From the NCBI GenBank assembly GCA_041629655.1, contig JBFKMV010000133.1, forward strand, positions 1 to 14,512: DNA of 14,512 bases, in the 5' to 3' direction. Of this stretch, positions 1 through 6,110 are shown in pieces. Source of the stretch: JBFKMV01 sp041629655 (GTDB taxonomy: Bacteria > Acidobacteriota > Polarisedimenticolia > Polarisedimenticolales > Polarisedimenticolaceae). The position numbers and the translations under genes were made by a program. The notes under the pieces are model-generated. The model was not told the origin of the DNA and searched no databases. It worked only from the letters and a program-made list of their open reading frames with translations. The number at the start of each line of letters is the position of its first letter. Within the stretch, counting starts at the first letter, position 1.

Positions 1-190
1 ACGGGTTGGGTCGGCCAGAGCACGGCTCGGCATCGTGGAAGAACCGTGCCAACTCGAATCACGCTGGCAAGGTGCGTTCGCGCCGGGCTCTGTCCGCCAA
101 CGGTCAGCTCCGCGACCGCAGTCGGACGCGAGCGGGCCCAATCCTGAGCCGAGGGGGCCGCAACACTCTGCGCACCACCATGGGGCCGGG

Positions 191-1096
191 CTAGTCCGAC
201 AGCGCGACCTCGACGGCCTCGATCTGGGGGACCGGCACGAAGCACCCGGGCAGGCGCCGCATAAGCTCCAGCCCGATCACCAGCAGCCGGCCGTCGTCGT
301 GTCCCCGCTCCCGCCGTGCCTCGGCATCGGACACCTCGTCTGGATCGTGCGGCGCGTGGTAGTGGCGCCGGGGCGGCTCCAGGTGCGCCGCCAGCATCGC
401 GGGACAGGTGGGGAAGGTCTCGGCCCGCGCGCTCTCCACACCGCCCGCGAATCCCGCCAGGTAATCGGAATCGCTGCTGACGCGATCGGCCAGCCGCGTG
501 GTGTGCTCGGCCGCCTGGTCCAGCTTGGCCTGCACGGCCGCGTTGGTCTGCTCGGCACGCCACACCGCGAGCTCGGCCAGGGTCCGGTCATAGTCCTCGG
601 GGTAGGGCTCCCGCTCCCGGCCGTTCCACGAGATCGAATCCTGGGCGGCCTCCTCGGTGGCGTGCCGCTCGAACAGCTGCGCCAGGCGCTGCTCGACGGC
701 GCGGGCGTCGCGGGCGCGCACGACCTCGCGCGGCAGCTCCACCTCCAGCTCGATCCGGCACTCCGCCTCGCGGTAGAGCGTGAACGGCCCCTCGGCGTAG
801 GGCAGCAGCAACGGCTCGGCCAGCCACAGGTGGACGTCGAGACGCGACCGCTTCACGTCGATCTTCTGGATCTTTGCCAGCTCGCCGGGCTGGAAGCGGT
901 GCTGGCCGCGGCTCTTGACCAGCATCCCGTTGATGCGGTTGTTGGTGGCCATGCCGCTGCAGTCGGAGTAGCTCTCGACGTTGGCGACGACCCAGGCCCC
1001 GAGCCAGCTGTTCTTGACGTCCCGCTCCAGGTCCCCGGCCGCGACGAGCGCGGGGAACGAGGCCAGGACCACGGACACCACGAGCAGACGCTTCAT
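191..1096 (-). CDS. Exported protein of unknown function (301 aa)
   Basis: I do not recognise a family. The protein begins with a clear Sec signal peptide: two basic residues, a hydrophobic stretch and a likely cut after VAA at about residue 20. The mature part has only four cysteines (46, 113, 231, 285), enough for two disulfides, and no further membrane segment, so a soluble periplasmic or secreted protein is inferred. The first half (about 30-125) looks like beta strands. The middle (about 125-225) is charged and probably helical, with acidic and aromatic stretches such as EPYPEDYD. The C-terminus ends in a hydrophobic strand and a proline-rich motif. The start is supported by AGGAG about 9 bases upstream of the ATG. 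It lies downstream of the lipoprotein gene at 1240-1746, with a hairpin between them, so it is probably its own transcription unit. Coding quality is good, but function cannot be inferred. Confidence 0.8.
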   Translation of the reverse strand: MKRLLVVSVVLASFPALVAAGDLERDVKNSWLGAWVVANVESYSDCSGMATNNRINGMLVKSRGQHRFQPGELAKIQKIDVKRSRLDVHLWLAEPLLLPYAEGPFTLYREAECRIELEVELPREVVRARDARAVEQRLAQLFERHATEEAAQDSISWNGREREPYPEDYDRTLAELAVWRAEQTNAAVQAKLDQAAEHTTRLADRVSSDSDYLAGFAGGVESARAETFPTCPAMLAAHLEPPRRHYHAPHDPDEVSDAEARRERGHDDGRLLVIGLELMRRLPGCFVPVPQIEAVEVALSD

Positions 1097-1185
1097 GATC
1101 GGGATCTCCTCGAACGGGTTGTGGGAGCGGCGCCGCGCGCCTGGGTGGGAACGTAGGTTTCGAAGGGAAAGCAGTCAAATCCGCT

Positions 1186-1207
1186 GAGGTCCGCGGTCGC
1201 GGACCTC
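1186..1207 (-). terminator. GC-rich hairpin after the lipoprotein gene
   Basis: A perfect inverted repeat: GAGGTCCGCG at 1186-1195 pairs with CGCGGACCTC at 1198-1207. With a realistic four-base loop it forms a nine-pair stem. It lies about 33 bases past the stop of the minus-strand gene at 1240-1746 and before the start of the next gene at 1096. Only a weak T-run (ATTTG) follows on the minus strand, so it may be an inefficient intrinsic terminator, an RNA 3'-end stabiliser or a protein site. Confidence 0.5.
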
Positions 1208-1216
1208 GACGCGTCG

Positions 1217-1240
1217 GGCGGCGGCGGCGGCGGCGGCGGC
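1217..1240. repeat. (GGC)8 trinucleotide tract
   Basis: Eight uninterrupted GGC units. The last base is shared with the stop codon (TAG on the minus strand) of the gene at 1240-1746, so the tract lies immediately 3' of that coding region. Changes in copy number would alter only the 3' untranslated region, just before the hairpin at 1186-1207. Confidence 0.8.
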
Positions 1241-1746
1241 TACGGGACGGGCGACCAGTGCCCGTGGGCCAGCTTCCACCCCTCGGGGCGCCAGACCCAG
1301 ATCTCCGTGCCGCGGCCCAGGAACGGCTCCGCGAGGCCCGGCGACTCGACGACGACGTGCGAGGTCATCCACGCCACGTTGCCCTCGACCGAGACCGTCG
1401 GGTGCGCCTCCCACCAGCTGGCGGTTCCGAACCGCCCCAGCATCCGCGTCAGCCCTTCGCGGACCTGCTCGTGGCCGTCGAAGCGGTTCTCGAGCCTGGC
1501 GTGGAAGATCAACAGCTCCGGCGCGGGAAGCATCAGCCCCGTCAGCGTCTCGACGTCGCCGGCCTCGAAGGCGGCCAGCAGTTGCTCGTGCGCCTGGACG
1601 ACCGCTTCGCGGGCCTGGTCCGGGTCGTGTTGCGGCGCCGCCTCGTGCGCGTCACCGGCGGGTGGCGAGCACGCCGCTCCCAGTACACAGGCAACGGCCA
1701 ACAGCAGGACGGCGGCCGGCCGAATGGCGCCTTCTTGGCGATGCAT
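1240..1746 (-). CDS. SnoaL/DUF4440-type (NTF2-like) probable lipoprotein
   Basis: This 168-aa protein has a short hydrophobic N-terminus ending in a probable lipobox (LGAAC, modified Cys about residue 26) and a short Ala/His/Asp-rich linker. From about residue 45 a domain follows with the pattern of the SnoaL/DUF4440 branch of the NTF2-like superfamily: an opening helix (VVQAHEQLLAAFEAGD), central strands and a closing strand of the type GWKLAHGHWS. These domains are small cone-shaped folds that bind ligands or act as isomerases. The substrate cannot be told from sequence. I chose the ATG at 1746 because GGAGGA lies six bases upstream and a signal sequence follows at once. The frame is open for 75 more codons upstream, but that stretch overlaps the cytochrome gene in another frame. 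The gene follows the cytochrome gene by 20 bp and is almost certainly co-transcribed. The -3 lipobox residue is Gly, slightly off consensus, so lipidation is likely rather than certain. Confidence 0.88.
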   Translation of the reverse strand: MHRQEGAIRPAAVLLLAVACVLGAACSPPAGDAHEAAPQHDPDQAREAVVQAHEQLLAAFEAGDVETLTGLMLPAPELLIFHARLENRFDGHEQVREGLTRMLGRFGTASWWEAHPTVSVEGNVAWMTSHVVVESPGLAEPFLGRGTEIWVWRPEGWKLAHGHWSPVP

Positions 1747-1766
1747 GGCGTTCCTCCGTAAACGAA

Positions 1767-2210
1767 TCAGCGCGGGTTCTTGAACTCGTGGATCCCCTTC
1801 GCCTTGGCCGCCTCGTAGTCGAACGCGGGCAGGTCGTGCGGAGCCTTCTCGTGACACGACCGGCACACCTGCTCCTCGGGAAGCACCAGCCCGGCGGCGA
1901 GCGAGGCCTCGCGGTCCTTCATCACCTTGAGGGACTTGTAGTCGCTCCCGGCGCCGTGACACGACTCGCACTGCACGCCCGGCATGTCGGCGCTACCGCC
2001 GGTGGCGTGGCACTTGAGACATTCCGGCTTGCCCTGCTCCTCGGGTTTCAGTCGGTCGAAGGCCGAGGCGTGCTTGAGCGTCTTCCAGCTCTCGTACTGG
2101 ACCTTGTGGCACAGCTTGCACTTGTCGACGCCGATGAACGTGGGCTCCGCCAGGACCAGCGCGGGGACGGCCAGGACCAGGATCAGGACCGGCAGCGTGC
2201 GTGAGACCAT
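1767..2210 (-). CDS. Periplasmic tetraheme cytochrome c (c554-like)
   Basis: This 147-aa protein has an N-terminal signal peptide, cut probably after VLA at residue 21. Four CXXCH haem-attachment motifs follow at residues 31-35, 64-68, 81-85 and 116-120. Extra histidines at 47, 125 and 141 are candidate distal axial ligands. Motif spacing and phrases such as GVDKCKLCH and GVQCESCHG resemble small multihaem cytochromes of the cytochrome c554/c' group, which carry electrons in the periplasm. The redox partner is unknown. GGAGGG sits just upstream of the ATG. It is the first gene of a two-gene operon with the SnoaL-like lipoprotein. The paired palindromes at 2225-2288 lie directly upstream and may control it. 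The protein needs haem, and hemN and hemY lie a few genes away, but no cytochrome c maturation gene is in view. Confidence 0.93.
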   Translation of the reverse strand: MVSRTLPVLILVLAVPALVLAEPTFIGVDKCKLCHKVQYESWKTLKHASAFDRLKPEEQGKPECLKCHATGGSADMPGVQCESCHGAGSDYKSLKVMKDREASLAAGLVLPEEQVCRSCHEKAPHDLPAFDYEAAKAKGIHEFKNPR

Positions 2211-2224
2211 TGCTCCCTCCGTTG

Positions 2225-2288
2225 GACCGTTCCGGTCGAGGCGGCAATTCTACCCCGCCCGGCCGTGCGGTGATGGACCGGAACGGTC
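2225..2288 (-). promoter_or_regulatory. Paired palindromic operator-like sites flanking a possible -10
   Basis: The 13-mer GACCGTTCCGGTC at 2225-2237 recurs as its exact reverse complement at 2276-2288, 51 bp centre to centre. Each copy is itself a palindrome (GACCG-N3-CGGTC), as expected for a dimeric regulator's half-site pair. Between them, reading the minus strand, is TAGAAT (2252-2247), a good -10 match. I see no convincing -35. The inferred start would be near 2240, with the cytochrome ATG at 2210, so one palindrome would sit at about -36 to -48 and the other just past +1. Alternatively the arms could pair in RNA read through from the upstream gene. Confidence 0.5.
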
Positions 2289-2332
2289 GGAATCCCGGTG
2301 GCGAGGCGGTCCCACGGACGCACGCCGACCCA

Positions 2333-2349
2333 CCCGGTCAGCGACCGGG
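2333..2349 (-). terminator. Hairpin after the Cys-rich protein gene
   Basis: CCCGGTC (2333-2339) and GACCGGG (2343-2349) form a perfect seven-pair stem around AGC, about 33 bases past the stop of the minus-strand gene at 2382-2831. No T-run follows, so intrinsic termination would be weak. Confidence 0.45.
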
Positions 2350-2381
2350 AGGGTAGCGTGGTTCAGCTCGGGATGGAAGCG

Positions 2382-2831
2382 TCAGGGACAGGGCTGCGGG
2401 CGGGACTCGGCGGCGGCGTCCGTCGCCGGTGACTGGCCGACGGCGTCGAGCCAGGCGCCGATCGGCTCGGACGGCGTGGGCTTCTTCCTGCGGCGCTCGC
2501 AGAGCCCGGTGCAGGTCCCGGCCACGCACGTGCCGATGTCGCTGCAGCTGCCGCCGGGGCACTGCGCGTCGCTCGAGCACATCCTGCCGTCGTTGCTTCC
2601 GCCCACGCAGGCGTCCTGGCACTTCGGCGTCCCGTCGGCCTGGCAGACCTTGCCGTCGCGGAATCCGCCGCTGCAAACGGACGGGCAATCGCCGTCGTCG
2701 TCGCACAGACGATCGGGCTTGAAGCCACCTTCGCAGCACGGCACGAGTTGCGCCTGCGCGTCCGGGGCCCCCACGACCAGGCACACCCCGACACAAGCGA
2801 ACACAGACAGCAGAATCGCCAATCTCTTCAT
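2382..2831 (-). CDS. Secreted cysteine-rich repeat protein
   Basis: This 149-aa protein has a typical signal peptide (MKR, hydrophobic core, cut after AQA at residue 27) and 15 cysteines in the mature part. Residues 33-96 contain three tandem modules of the form C-x-G-G-x6-C-x(5-7)-C-x(3-4)-C, with GG 2-3 residues after the first Cys and usually DG before the second. Cys positions are 33/43/49/53, 53/63/71/75 and 75/85/91/96, so adjacent modules share a boundary cysteine. Three more cysteines follow (102, 107, 111). A basic RRRKK stretch and an unstructured Pro/Ala/Ser tail ending in CP close the protein. This suggests a small disulfide-stabilised extracellular or surface protein. I know of no assigned function. 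The start is supported by a GGGGAAGG ribosome site. It is probably monocistronic, with a candidate promoter at 2944-2949 and a hairpin at 2333-2349. Confidence 0.82.
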   Translation of the reverse strand: MKRLAILLSVFACVGVCLVVGAPDAQAQLVPCCEGGFKPDRLCDDDGDCPSVCSGGFRDGKVCQADGTPKCQDACVGGSNDGRMCSSDAQCPGGSCSDIGTCVAGTCTGLCERRRKKPTPSEPIGAWLDAVGQSPATDAAAESRPQPCP

Positions 2832-2943
2832 GAACCTTCCCCTTTGTCTCGTCGGCCGCCGGCCGGCCGTCTCGTGGACGACCTGTTCTCGGACGGCCTT
2901 TGCAGCGTCCTCTCCGCGTTTTGACGGGAGGCGAGGTGCCTAA

Positions 2944-2949
2944 AATATA
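2944..2949 (-). promoter_or_regulatory. Candidate -10 element (TATATT) for the Cys-rich gene
   Basis: On the minus strand TATATT (5 of 6 to TATAAT) lies in the only markedly AT-rich patch of the 182-bp gap between hemY and the gene at 2382-2831. The -35 region (GTGGCA at 17-bp spacing) matches poorly. The predicted leader is about 105 nt. Confidence 0.35.
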
Positions 2950-3013
2950 CCGGGAGTCGCGCGCTTTGCCACCGGTTGTGTTGCCGGAGTGCAACGATTT
3001 CGATCTTGTAAGA

Positions 3014-4453
3014 TCACCGTCCCCCGGCGGTGCCGGCGGCCCCGACGTGCCCCGAGCCGGCTCGCGCTGCGGGGCCGAGCAGACGTCTTGCGGATTGGCC
3101 GCCCGCAGCCAGGCCGGCGACCGCCGCCTTGGCGAACGCCACGCCGTGCAGGGCGTTGCCGGCGATGCCGAGCCCTTCGAACCGCGCCAGGTCGGCCTCG
3201 ATCGCGGCCAGCCGTTCGAGATGGCCGATCTCGTACTGCGGGATCGCGCGCGGCCACACGATCACGCGCCGGAAAACCGGCTCGTCGCGGAGACCCAGCA
3301 GTCGGGCCAGCTCTTCGCGGACCCGTGCGACGAGATCGTCCTCCGGCAACAGCGCCGCCTCGGGATCGACCGCGCCCCCGACCATCACCCGCACCAGCAG
3401 GCTGCCCTCCGGGCTCCGTCCCGGGAACAGGTGGGTGTCCCACAGGCAACCGAGCAGGCGGTAGCCCTCCCCGCGCGGAACCAACACCCCGAAACCGCGG
3501 GGAACGCGGGCCAGCGCCTCCGGCCCGAACCCCAGCGCCACCACGGTGACGGGCGGGCACGCGATCGCCGACAGCCGGTCCGCGAGCGACGGGGCGAACC
3601 GGGCGACCAGCGGGGCCATCGCCCACGGCTCGCCGGTCAGGACCACGGCCGCGGCCGCGAGATCCTCGCCGTCGCCCTCGATCCGCAGCCTCCAGCCCCC
3701 GTCCGGCCCCGGTGCCAGGGTCTCGACCGCCGCCCCGGTGCGGACCCGGAACGCCCCGCGTCGCGCCAGCGCCTCGGGCAGGCTTTGCAGACCGTCGCGG
3801 AACGAGGTCAGCTTGCCGGCCGGGCCGGAGGGCCCGCCGCCGCCGCCGCGGCGCCGGCGCGCGATCAGGCCCCGCACCAGCGAGCCGTGCTCGCGCTCCA
3901 GCTCGGCCAGGCGCGGGAACGCGGCGGGCAGCGAGACGCGCTTGGCGTCCCCGGCGAACACGCCGAGCACCATCGGCGCGATCAGCCGGTCGGCGGCCTG
4001 GCGGCCGAGACGCCGCGCGGCGAACTCCCACACGCTCTCGTCGACCCCTTCGGGACCGCGTGAGACGAACGGCTCGCCCAGCAACCGCAACAGACCCGTG
4101 GGCCCGAGCAGCCCCGAGCCGACCAGCGCCAGCGGGTTGGCCGTGACACGGCGCGGGCGCCCCCCGCGCACGATGTAGCGATTCGCGGCCGCCGCGGAAG
4201 CGGTGATGCGCTCGTCGGCGAGACCGGCGACCTCGATCAGCCGCTCCATCGCCGGCTCGCTGTCGAGATAACCGGTGGGGCCGGCCTCGACCAGCCAGCC
4301 TCTTTCGCGCAGCGTGCGGGCCTTGCCGCCGACGCACGGATCCCGCTCCAGCACCAGGACGTCGATCGGATCGGGGCCGGCCGCGTCGACGGCTCCCTGG
4401 GCCGCGGCCAGCCCCGAGATCCCCCCGCCGACCACGACCAGGCGACGGCGCAT
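3014..4453 (-). CDS. hemY: Protoporphyrinogen oxidase, HemY type
   Basis: This 479-aa FAD enzyme should oxidise protoporphyrinogen IX to protoporphyrin IX, using oxygen as acceptor, at the inner membrane face. The N-terminal dinucleotide-binding site GGGISG is at residues 9-14, the ribose-binding Glu at 36, and VGGKARTLRERGW follows. Family signatures include GDAKRVSLPAAFPRLAELE with EHGSLVRG (about 168-195), LFPGRSPEGSLL (342-353) and WPRAIPQYEIGH (400-411). The C-terminal FAD segment GIAGNALHGVAFAKA is at about 429-443. Length fits the family. A Gly-rich run after four arginines (about 199-213) precedes the catalytic half and looks like an expanded loop. The ATG lies 6 bp after the hemN stop without its own good ribosome site, so translational coupling is likely. 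The related coproporphyrinogen oxidase (CgoX) role of some Gram-positive homologues is possible, but a HemN partner favours the protoporphyrin route. Confidence 0.95.
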   Translation of the reverse strand: MRRRLVVVGGGISGLAAAQGAVDAAGPDPIDVLVLERDPCVGGKARTLRERGWLVEAGPTGYLDSEPAMERLIEVAGLADERITASAAAANRYIVRGGRPRRVTANPLALVGSGLLGPTGLLRLLGEPFVSRGPEGVDESVWEFAARRLGRQAADRLIAPMVLGVFAGDAKRVSLPAAFPRLAELEREHGSLVRGLIARRRRGGGGGPSGPAGKLTSFRDGLQSLPEALARRGAFRVRTGAAVETLAPGPDGGWRLRIEGDGEDLAAAAVVLTGEPWAMAPLVARFAPSLADRLSAIACPPVTVVALGFGPEALARVPRGFGVLVPRGEGYRLLGCLWDTHLFPGRSPEGSLLVRVMVGGAVDPEAALLPEDDLVARVREELARLLGLRDEPVFRRVIVWPRAIPQYEIGHLERLAAIEADLARFEGLGIAGNALHGVAFAKAAVAGLAAGGQSARRLLGPAARAGSGHVGAAGTAGGR

Positions 4454-4459
4454 CGCGGA

Positions 4460-5881
4460 TCAGACCGTCCGGCTGAACACCGGCTTGGCTCCGCCGTCCT
4501 TCTCGCGGAGGTAGCGGTCGAAGCACATCGCCAGGTTGCGGACGAACAGCTCGCCCAGCGCGGTGGCGCGAATGCGCCCGGGCGTGACCTCGACCATCCC
4601 CTCCCGCTGGTGCTCGGCCAGCAACCCGAGCTCCGTCGCGAACGTGTCGGCGAAGCGGATCCCGAACGCGCGCTCCAGCGCTTCGATGTCCACGCTGAAA
4701 TTGCACATCAGCTCGCGAATCACCGCCCGGCGCAGCCGGTCGTCGTCGCTCAGCACGATCCCGCGCTCGACCGGCAGTCGCCGCTCGCCGACCGCCTCGC
4801 GGTAGCGGCTGAGCTTCTTGAAGTTCTGCACGTAGGCGCCGGCGATGTCACCGATCGCCGAGATGCCGAGCCCCACCACGTCCTCCACCGGCACGACGGA
4901 GTAACCCTGGAAGTTGCGCATCAGCCGGCCGTCGCGGCGCGCAACCGCCAGCTCGTCGTCGGGACGCGCGAAGTGATCCATGCCGATCGGGCTGTACCCG
5001 GCGGCGAGGAACCGCTCGCGCGCGGCCGCGAACAGCGCGAACTTGGTGTCGCGCGTGGGGAGCGCGTCGGCGGGCAAACGCTTCATGTGCGCGTGCATCC
5101 AGGGTACGTGGGCGAACGAGTAGACCGCCGAGCGGTCGGCGCCGATCTCGGCTACGGTGTCGACGGTGCGGGCGAACGTCTCCGGAGTCTGGTGCGGGAG
5201 GCCGTAGATCAAATCGATGTTGATGCCCGAGAAGCCGAGCCCGCGCGCGTGCTCGACCAGGTGCGCCGTCTGCTCGACGGTCTGGATGCGGTGGATCGCG
5301 CACTGCACCTCGGGCGAGAAGTCCTGCACGCCCAGCGAGACGCGGTTGAACCCGACGCTCGCCAGCGCCGACAGGTGTTCCTCGGATGTCACCCGGGGAT
5401 CGACCTCCACCGCCAGCTCCGCGCCGGGCAGGGGCTGGAAGGCCTGGAACAGGTCACGTAGCCAGGCCACGAGGCGGTCGGGCGCAAAGTAGGTCGGCGT
5501 ACCGCCGCCGAGGTGCAGCTGCGCCAGGTGCCTGCGCCGGGGCAACCGGGCGGCGAGCAGCTCGGTTTCGGCGCGCAGCAGGTCGAGGTACGGCAGCGCG
5601 CGCTGCTTGTCGGGGGAGATGATCACGTTGCAGCCGCAGAACCAGCAGCGCTCGTCGCAGAACGGCAGGTGCACGTACATCGACAGCGGCTCGTCGCCGG
5701 CCTCGTCGGCCCGCGCCAGCGTGCGCTCGTACGTCGCCGCATCGACCCCGGTGTGGAACTCCACGGCCGTGGGGTAGCTGGTGTAGCGGGGCCCCGGGCG
5801 ATCGTAGCGGGCCAGCAGCTCCGCCGTGACCTGCCACGCGGGGGAATCGCCGGCCTGACCGGTGCGCTTCGCTTCGGACAT
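4460..5881 (-). CDS. hemN: Oxygen-independent coproporphyrinogen III oxidase
   Basis: This 473-aa radical SAM enzyme decarboxylates two propionates of coproporphyrinogen III to give protoporphyrinogen IX without oxygen, in the cytoplasm. The cluster motif CDERCWFC (Cys 75, 79, 82) is followed by Cys84, as in E. coli HemN, and sits in MYVHLPFC. Downstream are the glycine motif LHLGGGTPTYF, VEVDPR, NIDLIYGLPHQT and GMDHFARPDDELA...MRNFQGYS, all characteristic of true HemN rather than HemW-like relatives. Length is close to the family norm of about 457 aa. I chose the ATG at 5881 because GGGAGGG lies just upstream and the protein then aligns with RYTSYPTA near residue 32. An in-frame start at 6016 would add 45 residues of non-family sequence. 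It is the first gene of the hemN-hemY pair and is transcribed divergently from the Lon-like gene. Confidence 0.96.
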   Translation of the reverse strand: MSEAKRTGQAGDSPAWQVTAELLARYDRPGPRYTSYPTAVEFHTGVDAATYERTLARADEAGDEPLSMYVHLPFCDERCWFCGCNVIISPDKQRALPYLDLLRAETELLAARLPRRRHLAQLHLGGGTPTYFAPDRLVAWLRDLFQAFQPLPGAELAVEVDPRVTSEEHLSALASVGFNRVSLGVQDFSPEVQCAIHRIQTVEQTAHLVEHARGLGFSGINIDLIYGLPHQTPETFARTVDTVAEIGADRSAVYSFAHVPWMHAHMKRLPADALPTRDTKFALFAAARERFLAAGYSPIGMDHFARPDDELAVARRDGRLMRNFQGYSVVPVEDVVGLGISAIGDIAGAYVQNFKKLSRYREAVGERRLPVERGIVLSDDDRLRRAVIRELMCNFSVDIEALERAFGIRFADTFATELGLLAEHQREGMVEVTPGRIRATALGELFVRNLAMCFDRYLREKDGGAKPVFSRTV

Positions 5882-5940
5882 CGCTCCCTCCCCCGGAACG
5901 GGATGCGTGAATGGAGATGTCGATCCCGGCCCGAGTGTTG

Positions 5941-5970
5941 GAATCGGCTCCCGGATCGATTCTAGGAGCC
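5941..5970 (-). promoter_or_regulatory. hemN: Overlapping inverted repeats around a hemN -10 candidate
   Basis: In the 229-bp divergent gap, GAATCG (5941-5946) pairs with CGATTC (5957-5962), and GGCTCC (5946-5951) pairs with GGAGCC (5965-5970). On the minus strand TAGAAT (5964-5959) lies inside them and could be the hemN -10. No good -35 is visible. No FNR-type site (TTGAT-N4-ATCAA) is visible despite the anaerobic enzyme. Function is inferred only. Confidence 0.3.
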
Positions 5971-6057
5971 CATCCCCGACCCCTCGATGGTAAAAGAGGA
6001 GCGGTCTTGTCGCCAAGTCGCCGGTCGAGGCCCGTGCGGCTGGGCACCCGGGCCCGT

Positions 6058-6091
6058 TTGACGGTATCGTGGCCTATCCACATATCAGGCC
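6058..6091 (+). promoter_or_regulatory. Candidate promoter for the Lon-like gene
   Basis: TTGACG (6058-6063) is a 5-of-6 -35 match. At 17-bp spacing is CATATC (6081-6086), a weak -10; TATCAG at 6083 is another choice. The inverted repeat GGCCT (6071-6075)/AGGCC (6087-6091) brackets the -10 and could be an operator. The leader would be about 18 nt, ending in GGAGGG six bases before the ATG at 6111. I see no clear heat-shock sigma-32 pattern. Confidence 0.4.
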
Positions 6092-6110
6092 GAACACCGC
6101 GGAGGGAACG

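Noticed and set aside
1..190. A gene at the left edge
   Set aside because: Only short Arg/Gly-rich open frames, with no start signal or recognisable motif. I see nothing supportable here.
35..1156. Long plus-strand open frame opposite the exported unknown protein
   Set aside because: Low-complexity Gly/Arg/Leu/Val composition and no ribosome site. The minus-strand gene has a signal peptide and AGGAG.
1747..1971. Longer start for the SnoaL-like lipoprotein
   Set aside because: The extra 75 residues are Arg-rich, overlap the cytochrome gene out of frame, and would bury the signal sequence. GGAGGA marks the ATG at 1746.
2980..3015. Terminator for hemY (GTTGC-N6-GCAAC at 2980-2995 and GATCTT-GT-AAGATC at 3002-3015)
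   Set aside because: Short stems, one overlapping the stop codon, and no T-run. They are too weak to call, although some 3'-end function is possible.
5882..6016. Longer start for hemN
   Set aside because: The extra 45 residues do not match HemN and would consume the divergent promoter region. GGGAGGG marks the ATG at 5881.
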